Shown here in pieces: positions 45,023 through 53,169 of a DNA stretch of 56,872 bases. Position 1 is the stretch's first letter. Every line of letters starts with the position of its first letter. The DNA comes from an uncultured bacterium (GTDB taxonomy: Bacteria > Cyanobacteriota > Vampirovibrionia > Gastranaerophilales > Gastranaerophilaceae). The stretch lies in assembly GCA_949035555.1 (NCBI GenBank), contig CAROLD010000011.1:1-56872 (forward strand). Direction: 5' to 3'. Position numbers and translations under genes: made by a program. The notes under the pieces are model-generated. The model saw only the letters and a list, made by a program, of their open reading frames with translations. It searched no databases and was not told the origin of the DNA.

Positions 45023-46153
45023 TTGAAAAAACTATTATCAGCTTTATTTTCTTTGTTTGTTCTTGCCGGAATTTGCGTTGCGGTGTATTTTAATCAGCAG
45101 TTTGTAAAAGTTCAGGCTGATAAAGTACGCGGTATGTATTATGTTTATAAAGGCGATAAAGCATACAGTCATATGAAAATGCAACATGCTATAGGGTTTT
45201 ATAATAAGGGTTTAAAATTATATCCGGGGCATTACGGGGCATGGTATAACTTAGGTAATATTTATGTTGCTTACGAAGATTATTATTCTGCATTATATGC
45301 ATATTCGCAAGCCTTTAAATATAACCCGCGAATGATGATTGCTCGTATGAATTACGGTATTGTCGCATCAGAAAAGCTGGGTGATTTTGATTCTGCGCTA
45401 AAGCAATATGATGAAATTATTAAAACAAAGCGTAAATTATTAAAAATTCCTTATGTTTATAACAATCGTATAAGCTATAAGGAAAATAAAGCGATTGCAT
45501 ATTATAATAAAGGACATACATACAGAATGAAGTCGCTGTATTCTAATGATGATTGGGAAATTCAAAGAAAATATCTTGCAAAAGCTATTCAAGAATACAA
45601 AAAATCCTTAGAAATCAGTCCTAACAGTTATGATACCTTGTTTAATCTGGGTTTAGCATATCATATTTCGGGTAATTATGATGAAGCAGGGAAATGTTAC
45701 TGTAAGGCAATCGGTTCTGCTCCTATGAATTATGAAGCGCACTACAATCTTGCTATACTTCTAAGAAAACTCGGACATTATAAAGAAGCTTATGAAGAAA
45801 TTGATAAAGCGGCAACCTTAATAACCGCGCTTGATGAAAATTCTGCAACACAGAATTATGTTGCTATAGTTATGAACGATATCATGCGCAATGTTTATTA
45901 CAATGAAGAATATAAGGCATATTTAAGAACCATTCTTGAAGAAGAAAAAAGTAAAACTAAAAAGCATATGGCAAAAAAAGATAAAGACATAGCTGCTAAA
46001 GAGGATAAAGATAAGGACTCAATAACCTCTGTTGGTATAAACTTTGTTAACGGTAAAATAGTGGCAACTGAAGAGCTGGACAAGGCTATGCTTGAAAATT
46101 TTGGCAAATGTTCTGCAATGCATTATTTTGAGCCAGAAGATGATATTTATTAA
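45023..46153 (+). CDS. membrane-anchored TPR protein
   Basis: A 376-residue protein with an N-terminal signal anchor (residues 3-24), then about six TPR units to residue 290 (GHYGAWYNLGNIYVAYEDYY, NSYDTLFNLGLAYHISGNYD, NYEAHYNLAILLRKLGHYKE). Residues ~310-345 are a highly charged Lys/Asp/Glu tail. The start is TTG at 45023, with AGGA eight bases upstream. It is probably extracytoplasmic and a scaffold; partners unknown. Confidence 0.85.
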   Translation: MKKLLSALFSLFVLAGICVAVYFNQQFVKVQADKVRGMYYVYKGDKAYSHMKMQHAIGFYNKGLKLYPGHYGAWYNLGNIYVAYEDYYSALYAYSQAFKYNPRMMIARMNYGIVASEKLGDFDSALKQYDEIIKTKRKLLKIPYVYNNRISYKENKAIAYYNKGHTYRMKSLYSNDDWEIQRKYLAKAIQEYKKSLEISPNSYDTLFNLGLAYHISGNYDEAGKCYCKAIGSAPMNYEAHYNLAILLRKLGHYKEAYEEIDKAATLITALDENSATQNYVAIVMNDIMRNVYYNEEYKAYLRTILEEEKSKTKKHMAKKDKDIAAKEDKDKDSITSVGINFVNGKIVATEELDKAMLENFGKCSAMHYFEPEDDIY

Positions 46154-46214
46154 TTTGTAAATAAAAAGATACAAATTCGTCAATTATTAAAGATTTTGCT
46201 AACATGAACCGAAA

Positions 46215-46234
46215 AGTTATATAGTTATATAACT
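46215..46234 (+). repeat. 8-bp palindrome next to the ribosome binding site of the HNH-like gene
   Basis: AGTTATAT, spacer AGTT, ATATAACT. The palindrome ends just before GAGGG and the ATG at 46248. It could be a repressor site or an mRNA hairpin. Confidence 0.45.
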
Positions 46235-46247
46235 GAGGGTTAATGGT

Positions 46248-47636
46248 ATGAAAGTACCGGCAGTAAATCTTAATGTTTATAATAATATTGGACCAAATCA
46301 ATTGTCCAATAAGAGTTCTGTCCGGCAAAATAATGAGGATGTATCCCGCAGAGTAGATGATTTATCAAGCATGCCTTATGTTTATCCGATAACATTTACT
46401 TCGTTTGCTAATTCTTCAAAATTAAGGCAGTTATTTGCGTATGACCTGCCGTGTATGTATTCCGGGCTTATTATGATAGACCCGAAAGTGCTATCTCGAT
46501 TGCAAAAGAATGGAATATTTTTCCGTCCGGCACAGGAGGTGCTTGCCTTTTTTGACAGGTACAAAGACAGTTTTACCGGAAGGGAAAAGAAACTTATTGA
46601 TTTAATTAGAGAAAGGTCTGCAATTCATCCTGATAAAAATCTAAAGGAGCTGCTGGAAGAAATAGAGCCGTTTTATCGTAGAGATTTAAGAAAAACTCAG
46701 GCTCCGATTTTTATGGAATTATCTGTAGCGTCAAACGAACTGCCCTATGCTTATAAAATTAAATTTGATAGGTTAATGAAAGAAACTGATAATAAATTAA
46801 ACGAAAGACCTGTAATAATCCCGTTTTCATCTTACGAATTCAAATATCGACTTGCAAAAATTCAAGAGACAATTGCTAATGGTGCAACACCAAAAGAAAT
46901 AAAAGTTTTGAAAAAGATTATGAAAGAGTCAAAAAGATTATCAAATATTACAAATGATAGTACGATAGATAATCAAAAAAAGGTTATTCGTCTACTAGAC
47001 CATATATTGAAGAAGTCAGTTTTAAAAGATAATCTGGAATTGAATAATTTAATGGACTTATCCAAATCAAGATTATTAGAAGAAAAGATAGTCGTACCTT
47101 TTTCTAGAAAAACATTTATGTATGATTTAGCTAAAATTCTTGAGGATTTACCTGATGAAAATTTGCGCAATAGTCTAATGTCTATTGCCGAGAAACTTCC
47201 AACTTCGTCCGAAAGTTTCTCGGCTTACGTGTTAAAGATTACTGCTGAACCTGCTGATAAAATTGGACACCGTCTTTTATGGCCATCTTTGGCCTCTGTT
47301 GAACATCTTCATCCAAAATCCGAAGGCGGATTAGATATTCTTGCGAATTATGGCGGTGCAAGAACCGTTATAAATTCACAACGCAAGAGCATTCCGCTTA
47401 AAGAATGGATTGAATTTTATCCGGAAACTCGTAAAAATTGTCAAAAATATCTTGACAGATTAATTGAGTTGTATTCTCAAGGATTATTTCAAAAACTCAA
47501 TATTGATCCTAAATATATTTATGACTTTACAAATACGATTGAAAAAGAATCTGAGGGTACATTAAAACTGAGCTTGAAAAAACTTCATGAAGCAAAATTT
47601 CCACTTCGCGTCCGTCACGAAATGAAAAAACATTAG
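46248..47636 (+). CDS. HNH-like putative nuclease with long N-terminal region
   Basis: A 462-residue protein of unknown family. Residues 345-395 match an HNH pattern: ASVEHLHPKSEGGLDILANY (His353, His355, Asn367), then VINSQRKSIPLKEW. The zinc-ribbon Cys seen in many HNH proteins are absent. Residues near 189 (VIIPFSSYEFKYRLAKI) and 281 (VVPFSRKTFMYDLAKI) are an internal duplication. The N-terminus has the Ser-Phe motif (PITFTSFANSSK). No signal peptide; GAGGG before ATG. It may be a secreted or DNA-processing nuclease; no immunity or restriction partner is nearby. Confidence 0.6.
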   Translation: MKVPAVNLNVYNNIGPNQLSNKSSVRQNNEDVSRRVDDLSSMPYVYPITFTSFANSSKLRQLFAYDLPCMYSGLIMIDPKVLSRLQKNGIFFRPAQEVLAFFDRYKDSFTGREKKLIDLIRERSAIHPDKNLKELLEEIEPFYRRDLRKTQAPIFMELSVASNELPYAYKIKFDRLMKETDNKLNERPVIIPFSSYEFKYRLAKIQETIANGATPKEIKVLKKIMKESKRLSNITNDSTIDNQKKVIRLLDHILKKSVLKDNLELNNLMDLSKSRLLEEKIVVPFSRKTFMYDLAKILEDLPDENLRNSLMSIAEKLPTSSESFSAYVLKITAEPADKIGHRLLWPSLASVEHLHPKSEGGLDILANYGGARTVINSQRKSIPLKEWIEFYPETRKNCQKYLDRLIELYSQGLFQKLNIDPKYIYDFTNTIEKESEGTLKLSLKKLHEAKFPLRVRHEMKKH

Positions 47637-47660
47637 TACGCCTGTTCCGGTGAGAACCAC

Positions 47661-48503
47661 CTAGCCCTTAACTGCGCCTTCATTTTCCCCAGAGATGAAA
47701 TATTTTTGCATTGCCAAGAAAAATATAATAATTGGAATTGTCGAAATTATCGAACCTGCGGCGATATATCTCCAGTTGGAAGAGAACATTCCCTGCAAAT
47801 TATTTACCCCGACAGGAAGAGTGTACATTGCTTCTTTTGTCAATACAATGCTCGGCCATAGGAATTCTCCCCACGAACCAATAAATGTAAATATTGCAAG
47901 CACCGCTAGCGAAGGTTTGACCATGGGTAAAAGTACTTTCCAAAAAACTTGAAATACATTGCAGCCGTCAACAATTGCCGCTTCTTCCATTTCTCGTGGT
48001 ATTGTCATAAAAGCCTGACGCATTAAAAATATTCCGAAAGCACTAACTGCAAACGGCATTATAAGTCCGATAAATCCCATTGTATCGTTCACGCTGTCAA
48101 CAAGATGAAGCTTTAACGTAATCAAATATACAGGAAGCATAATTGCCTGAAACGGAACCATGATTGTTGCTAATATTGCAAAGAAAGCGATTTTCTTACC
48201 CTTGAATTCCATTCTTGCAAGCGGATACCCTGCAAGAGAAGATAGGATTAAGTTTAATAATACAGTCCCTCCTGCAACAATCATACTGTTTATGAAATAT
48301 CGCATCAAATCAACTTTGTGCCATACTCCGAGATAGTTTGCAAATGTGAAGTCTTTTGCGATAATTGTCGGCGGGTATGCAAAAATGTTTTCTCCGGCAC
48401 CTTTCAAAGATGTTGATACAAGCCAGATAAAAGGAAATATTGATAATAAAGATGTTATTATCAGTACTGTGTGTATTGAAAATTTTTCCAATAATTTTTT
48501 CAT
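47661..48503 (-). CDS. carbohydrate ABC transporter permease, MalG type
   Basis: A 280-residue inner-membrane permease with six likely spans. The EAA loop that contacts the ATPase is MEEAAIVDGCNVFQVFWKVL. C-terminal spans end with MQKYFISGENEGAVKG, typical of the sugar group (CUT1). It begins one base inside the end of the MalF-type gene. Neither a solute-binding protein nor an ATPase is encoded next to the pair. Confidence 0.93.
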   Translation of the reverse strand: MKKLLEKFSIHTVLIITSLLSIFPFIWLVSTSLKGAGENIFAYPPTIIAKDFTFANYLGVWHKVDLMRYFINSMIVAGGTVLLNLILSSLAGYPLARMEFKGKKIAFFAILATIMVPFQAIMLPVYLITLKLHLVDSVNDTMGFIGLIMPFAVSAFGIFLMRQAFMTIPREMEEAAIVDGCNVFQVFWKVLLPMVKPSLAVLAIFTFIGSWGEFLWPSIVLTKEAMYTLPVGVNNLQGMFSSNWRYIAAGSIISTIPIIIFFLAMQKYFISGENEGAVKG

Positions 48504-49375
48504 TATATTTGATATTTATTCCTTTCAAAGCATAGTATATTAATTAACGAGAACACCATTACTATTGTAAGAAGTATAACAGCCATAGCAGAAGCATATC
48601 CTAAATCAAGGTTTTCGAATGCTTTTTCATATATATAATAAACAATTGTTTTAGTAGAATTAAGCGGACCGCCTTTTGTCATTACATAAATTTCTGCGAA
48701 AATTTTCATTGCAGAAATAGAACTTATTGTTGTAACAAGTGCAATTGTCGGCATAAGATGAGGAACTGTTACGGTTAAATGTTTTCTTAAAAATCCAGCG
48801 CCGTCAATATCACAAGCTTCATATAATTCTTTTGGAACACTCATCAGTGCCGCAAGATATATCATCATATAATACCCGATACCTTTCCAAATGGTAACAA
48901 GAATTACCGAATAAATTGCATATTTCGGATCAGTCAGCCAGCCAATTGAATTGATATGAAAAATGCTAAGTATATAATTTAAAATTCCCTGTTCTGCATA
49001 AAGCCACTTGAATGCAATTGCCGCAACAACGATTGAAACAATTACAGGAAGATAAATAAGAATTTTATATATAGTTATGCCGCGGATTTTCTGGTTAATC
49101 AGAATAGCCAGAAATAATGGCAATACTGCTAAAATCGGAACCGCAACGACAAGGTAAATAATTGTATTCAACATTACCTTATAAAATATAGGATTGTGAA
49201 TTATCTCAATATAATTTTGCAGTCCTGAAAATTTTGCGTGATAAATATTATTAGAATAATCAAAAAAACTCAGCCCTATTGTTTGAAAAAACGGAATAAA
49301 AAAGAATACTGCTAACACAATCGCCGCAGGCAGTAAAAACAAATATGGCGCAGTTTTTCCATAATACTTAAACAT
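48503..49375 (-). CDS. carbohydrate ABC transporter permease, MalF type
   Basis: A 290-residue partner permease with six spans and the EAA loop LYEACDIDGAGFLRKHLTV. Family start YLFLLPAAIVLAVFFFIPFF is typical of CUT1 sugar importers. The ATG at 49375 has no ribosome binding site but a well-formed promoter six bases upstream. Substrate unknown: sugars or glycerol-phosphate compounds fit the family. Confidence 0.92.
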   Translation of the reverse strand: MFKYYGKTAPYLFLLPAAIVLAVFFFIPFFQTIGLSFFDYSNNIYHAKFSGLQNYIEIIHNPIFYKVMLNTIIYLVVAVPILAVLPLFLAILINQKIRGITIYKILIYLPVIVSIVVAAIAFKWLYAEQGILNYILSIFHINSIGWLTDPKYAIYSVILVTIWKGIGYYMMIYLAALMSVPKELYEACDIDGAGFLRKHLTVTVPHLMPTIALVTTISSISAMKIFAEIYVMTKGGPLNSTKTIVYYIYEKAFENLDLGYASAMAVILLTIVMVFSLINILCFERNKYQI

Positions 49376-49381
49376 AAGTTG

Positions 49382-49410
49382 ATTATCTCACTTTGAGAAC
49401 TCTTAGTCAA
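49382..49410 (-). promoter_or_regulatory. promoter of the sugar permease pair, likely leaderless
   Basis: On the minus strand TTGACT (49410-49405), 17-base spacer and GATAAT (49387-49382), which ends six bases (CAACTT) before the ATG. This is the best full -35/-10 pair among the leaderless candidates. Confidence 0.6.
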
Positions 49411-49451
49411 GAATAATAAATATTTTTATGGAAAAATTTCATGATTTATTC

Positions 49452-49457
49452 TATAAT
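49452..49457 (+). promoter_or_regulatory. -10 of the exported TPR gene, likely leaderless
   Basis: A perfect TATAAT ends six bases (CTTGAT) before ATG 49464, without a ribosome binding site. No good -35 seen. Confidence 0.45.
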
Positions 49458-49463
49458 CTTGAT

Positions 49464-50072
49464 ATGAAAAGATTATTTATAACTTTATTAATTATCTGTG
49501 CAGGTTTTATGAATACCGCCAACGCCGCTTTCTGGAATAAACAGGCGGAAGAAGCACCTGCGGCGGATCCTGTATCAGAACAGGCAAAAGTTCTTTATGC
49601 TCAAAACGAAATTGACGAGGCAATGAAGGTTATTCAAGGCAAAAAAGCTGAAGATAGAAGCGCAGAAGACTGGCTTATTCTAGGCAATATTTTGCAGGAT
49701 AAAGAAAAGATTACCGAAGCTGTGTATATGTATAATCAGGCGATTGCAAAAGACCCGAAATATTACAAAGCGCACTATAATCTGGGGTATATTTATTTAA
49801 TTCAGGATAAACCTAATATGGCACTTTCAGAATTTAAAAAATCAGTTAAATATAAAGATGATTTTTCGTACGGCTATTACAATATGGGCTGTGCTTATTT
49901 GAAATTAAAAGACTACAGAAACGCAAAATATAACTTTTTTAGAGCCTTGGATTTAGGTAATGGAGATCCGAATATTTATTATAACCTTACATACTCATAC
50001 AAGATGCTTAACAAAGAAAAACAAGCGCAAACTTATTTAGATTTATACAATAAAATGATAGAAAGACAGTAA
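49464..50072 (+). CDS. exported TPR protein
   Basis: A 202-residue protein when started at MKRLFITLLIICAGFMNTAN, a clear signal peptide; the longer reading from 49428 would hide it. Residues 60-195 hold four TPR units (DWLILGNILQDKEKITEAVY, YYKAHYNLGYIYLIQDKPNM, FSYGYYNMGCAYLKLKDYRN). Likely periplasmic scaffold. The HAD gene follows after two bases, so the pair is an operon. Confidence 0.85.
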   Translation: MKRLFITLLIICAGFMNTANAAFWNKQAEEAPAADPVSEQAKVLYAQNEIDEAMKVIQGKKAEDRSAEDWLILGNILQDKEKITEAVYMYNQAIAKDPKYYKAHYNLGYIYLIQDKPNMALSEFKKSVKYKDDFSYGYYNMGCAYLKLKDYRNAKYNFFRALDLGNGDPNIYYNLTYSYKMLNKEKQAQTYLDLYNKMIERQ

Positions 50073-50074
50073 AA

Positions 50075-50770
50075 ATGAAAAAATTTAGAGGCATCATTTT
50101 TGATTTTAACGGGACCTTGTATTGGGATTCCGAAAAGCACAAACAGGCTTGGAGAGAATATTCTAAAAAACTTCGCGGTACACCTTTTACAGATGAAGAA
50201 ATGCTTAAATATATGTTTGGCAGAACAAATGAACAGATTATCTCTTACGCAATCGGTGAAAAACCCTCAAAAGAATTGGTTCAACAGCTTGGTGACGAAA
50301 AAGAAGAACTTTATCGCCAAATGAGTTTGAATGATAAAGAAAATTTTCATCTTGCAGATGGTGTTCCCGAGTTTTTGGATTTCTTAAAAGAGAATAATAT
50401 TCCTATGACAATTGCAACTATGTCAGATAAAAATAATGTTGATTTTTATATAGAACATTTTCATCTGGGCAAATGGTTCGACTTAGATAAAATTGTATAT
50501 TCCGACGGTGTAATCCCGGGGAAACCTGCCCCTGATATTTACGAAATAGCTGCTAAGAATTTAGGATTAAAACCTTCTGAATGTATTGTAGTGGAAGATG
50601 CACTTTCAGGGATTGAATCTGCGCGTGCCGCAGGTATCGGCAAGATTGTTGCAATTTGTTCAGAGGAACCTGAAGAATTGTATCAACCGATTGAATGCGT
50701 CGGACAGATTATTCACAGTTTCAGGGAATTTGACAAGAGTTTATTTGTAGGTTCTGTGTCACTGCGATAG
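50075..50770 (+). CDS. HAD-superfamily phosphatase, beta-phosphoglucomutase-like
   Basis: A 231-residue HAD protein with a helical cap. Motif I is FDFNGTLYWDS: nucleophile Asp10 is present, but the usual second Asp is Asn12. Motif II lies in TIATMS, motif III Lys in PGKPAPDIYE, and motif IV is VVEDALSGIESARAAG. Family members hydrolyse or transfer phosphate on small sugars. Asn12 may lower or alter activity. It is coupled to the TPR gene upstream. Confidence 0.85.
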   Translation: MKKFRGIIFDFNGTLYWDSEKHKQAWREYSKKLRGTPFTDEEMLKYMFGRTNEQIISYAIGEKPSKELVQQLGDEKEELYRQMSLNDKENFHLADGVPEFLDFLKENNIPMTIATMSDKNNVDFYIEHFHLGKWFDLDKIVYSDGVIPGKPAPDIYEIAAKNLGLKPSECIVVEDALSGIESARAAGIGKIVAICSEEPEELYQPIECVGQIIHSFREFDKSLFVGSVSLR

Positions 50771-50856
50771 TTTCGTCATTGTGATGGTTTTTAGCCCGCG
50801 TTAATACATAATGCGCGTGTTCGTTCCTCATTATATTTTTGCCTCTGCCCGGGTTA

Positions 50857-50880
50857 AAAAAAAGAGGGCTTTCGCCCTCG
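50857..50880 (-). terminator. minus-strand intrinsic terminator without a minus-strand gene
   Basis: On the minus strand GAGGGC, loop GAAA, GCCCTC, then eight T. A strong terminator for a leftward transcript, yet the only gene to its right is on the plus strand. On the plus strand no T-tract follows. Confidence 0.75.
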
Positions 50881-50991
50881 TTGGAATTAAGAATAGCTGG
50901 AAGTATGAAAAAGATTAATTATATTAAACCTTTAGCATAGATTTTTATCTATTGGCTAAACGGGTAATATTTATTAGCCGATCGAGCTAAT
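50865..50991 (-). ncRNA. candidate small RNA or structured spacer
   Basis: Two stem-loops precede the orphan terminator. TTTAGC-ATAGAT with ATCTAT-TG-GCTAAA (50931-50960) gives 12 pairs and one bulge, and ATTAGC with GCTAAT (50973-50991) gives six. TTGAAC (minus strand, right of the second hairpin) could be a -35. No match to 6S, SRP or tmRNA was recognised. Ends are approximate; it could equally be the 5' leader of the plus-strand gene. Confidence 0.35.
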
Positions 50992-51055
50992 TCTTGTTCA
51001 ATTCTATGTTTTTATGATATTGTATTTTTATACAAAAAGGAGTTAGAGGGATAAT

Positions 51056-51766
51056 ATGAATAAAAATTATATTATAGGTTTAATTATTGGTTTGATTTTA
51101 ATCTGTCTTTTCTCTTGGTACATGGTTGACAGCGACAGAAGAGCAGAGCAAAAAGCTAAATCTATGATTCCCCGCATCGGGCAAAAATTATGGACTTATA
51201 ATATGAATAAACACCAGTGGCGTGAGTATGACAAAAATGATGAAGAAGACTCAAAAGAAGAAATCATCTTGCAGGTTCAAGAACCTGTAGGAAATGGTGG
51301 ATATACTTCTTACCACCTGCTTACCGGCAACGCTCAGGTGCCTAAAGAAGATGTTTGGATTGGCGAAGGCAGTGAAGAATTTCTTAACAATAAAAAACTT
51401 TATTCTTTTTATCCAAAAACTTTTGAATTCTACGAAGTAATCTTTAATGGTGTAAAATTTGTTCCGCGTAAGTTAAAAGAACAGGAAACTCTTTCTATTT
51501 TGAAAGGATATGAACCTATTAAAGTTTCAGATTTGAAAAAGGGAGCAGTTAAAATCAAATTCTCGAAGTTTCATGACAAATTTGTTGTACTTAATGATGG
51601 GGATATTAATTTCTACAAATATTATATTGTACCTAATGACAGCAAAAAAATGGAAATCGGTACTTTTTCAAACCAATTCAAGGTTACAGATAAGGTAGAT
51701 ATAAAAATTCAGCGTTTGGAAGGTTGTTCAAAAGCTTACCCTTGTTACGAAATAAATGTTGAGTAA
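51056..51766 (+). CDS. membrane-anchored protein of unknown function
   Basis: A 236-residue protein with one N-terminal membrane span (residues 4-24) and a soluble, mostly beta-type domain. Gly/Tyr-rich WIGEGSEEFLNNKKLYSFYP and a C-terminal Cys pair (CSKAYPC) are visible. No family recognised. AGGAG precedes ATG by about 15 bases, with AGAGGG closer. It probably faces the periplasm. Confidence 0.75.
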   Translation: MNKNYIIGLIIGLILICLFSWYMVDSDRRAEQKAKSMIPRIGQKLWTYNMNKHQWREYDKNDEEDSKEEIILQVQEPVGNGGYTSYHLLTGNAQVPKEDVWIGEGSEEFLNNKKLYSFYPKTFEFYEVIFNGVKFVPRKLKEQETLSILKGYEPIKVSDLKKGAVKIKFSKFHDKFVVLNDGDINFYKYYIVPNDSKKMEIGTFSNQFKVTDKVDIKIQRLEGCSKAYPCYEINVE

Positions 51767-51806
51767 TTGCCGTTTTGTTTGTGGTATTCTGGTTTAGGAA
51801 GAAATT

Positions 51807-53117
51807 ATGATATCACTTTTGACAAATCCAATAATAATAGCTGTAGTTCTACTTTGTGTATTGTGTTTATGCAGGGTAAATGTTTTGCTCGCATTAATAG
51901 TTTCCTCTGTTGCCGGCGGACTTGTCGGACATATTAGTTTGTCTGAGGTTATGGATATTTTTATACACGGTATGGGGGGAAACTCTGAAACAGCTCTGAG
52001 TTATATTTTGCTTGGTGCTTTTGCTGCATCTATGACACATACCGGACTTGCTCCGCTTTTATCAAAGAAAATCGCAAATGTGATACAGTCAAAGAAATAT
52101 ATGCTTATCTTTATTTTGACCGGTATCGCAATTCTTTCTCAGAACTTAATTCCGGTGCATATTGCGTTTATTCCGATTTTGATACCGCCGCTTCTTGTTA
52201 TTATGAATAAATTAAAACTGGATCGCCGCGCGGTTGCTTGCGGGCTGGCTTTCGGTTTGAAAGCTCCGTACATTATGATACCTGCGGGATTCGGGCTTAT
52301 TTTTCAGGGGCTGATTGCTGAAAATATGATGCAGAACGGTATGGAAGTTATCAAAAATGATATATGGAAATCTACGTGGGTTTTGGGTTTGGGAATGTTC
52401 GTAGGATTTTTGTTTTCTATTTTTATCTCTTATCGAAAACCTCGTGAGTATCAAAATTTACAGATTAAAAATATTGAGGATAAAGACGATTTAAAGTTAA
52501 GTAAAAATCATTATATAACCCTTGCTGCGGCAGTTTTAACACTTGTAGTTCAACTGTGGACAAATTCATTACCTCTTGGAGCACTTGTCGGTTTAGCCGT
52601 AATTTTTGGATTGCGGGCAATAGATCATGATAAGATGGACAAACTTATCAATGAAGGTGTAGGATTAATGGGTTATGTTGCGTTTGTAATGCTTGTTGCG
52701 GCAGGCTTTGCTGCTGTAATGAAAGCAACCGGCGGAATTGATACTTTGGTTAACGCTATTACACCATATATGATGTCGAGCAAACTTATTGCGGCGGCAT
52801 TAATGCTTTTTGTAGGTTTATTTATCACAATGGGAATAGGTACTTCTTTTGGAACAATTCCTATTTTGGCAGTTCTATATGTTCCCGTCTGTTTAAAATT
52901 AGGATTTAGTATTCCTTCTACAATAATTGTTATTGCAGCGGCAGCGGCATTAGGAGATGCCGGTTCACCTGCATCTGATACTACGCTTGGACCTACTGCG
53001 GGACTTGATGCAGACGGTCAGCATAATCATATCTGGGATACCTGCGTTCCAACTTTTTTACATTATAATATCCCGCTGATAATTTCAGCTCTCCTTGCTG
53101 TTGTTATTTTTCATTAA
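51807..53117 (+). CDS. YuiF-type Na+/H+ antiporter family protein
   Basis: A 436-residue protein with about 11-12 membrane spans. The family's conserved end ALGDAGSPASDTTLGPTAGL and DADGQHNHIWDTCVPTFLHY is present, and GIGTSFGTIPILAVLYVP precedes it. Members belong to the NhaC/ion-transporter superfamily, and some may carry amino or organic acids. AGGAAGAAATT precedes ATG. Confidence 0.85.
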   Translation: MISLLTNPIIIAVVLLCVLCLCRVNVLLALIVSSVAGGLVGHISLSEVMDIFIHGMGGNSETALSYILLGAFAASMTHTGLAPLLSKKIANVIQSKKYMLIFILTGIAILSQNLIPVHIAFIPILIPPLLVIMNKLKLDRRAVACGLAFGLKAPYIMIPAGFGLIFQGLIAENMMQNGMEVIKNDIWKSTWVLGLGMFVGFLFSIFISYRKPREYQNLQIKNIEDKDDLKLSKNHYITLAAAVLTLVVQLWTNSLPLGALVGLAVIFGLRAIDHDKMDKLINEGVGLMGYVAFVMLVAAGFAAVMKATGGIDTLVNAITPYMMSSKLIAAALMLFVGLFITMGIGTSFGTIPILAVLYVPVCLKLGFSIPSTIIVIAAAAALGDAGSPASDTTLGPTAGLDADGQHNHIWDTCVPTFLHYNIPLIISALLAVVIFH

Positions 53118-53154
53118 TTTTATGTAATAATCTGTTTTTTTGAACATTTTTGTG

Positions 53155-53163
53155 TGATACGAT
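53155..53163 (+). promoter_or_regulatory. extended -10 of dnaE, likely leaderless
   Basis: TGA-TACGAT ends six bases (TTTTAT) before the dnaE ATG at 53170, with no ribosome binding site. A TTGAAC upstream is only 12 bases away and does not fit as -35. Confidence 0.45.
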
Positions 53164-53169
53164 TTTTAT

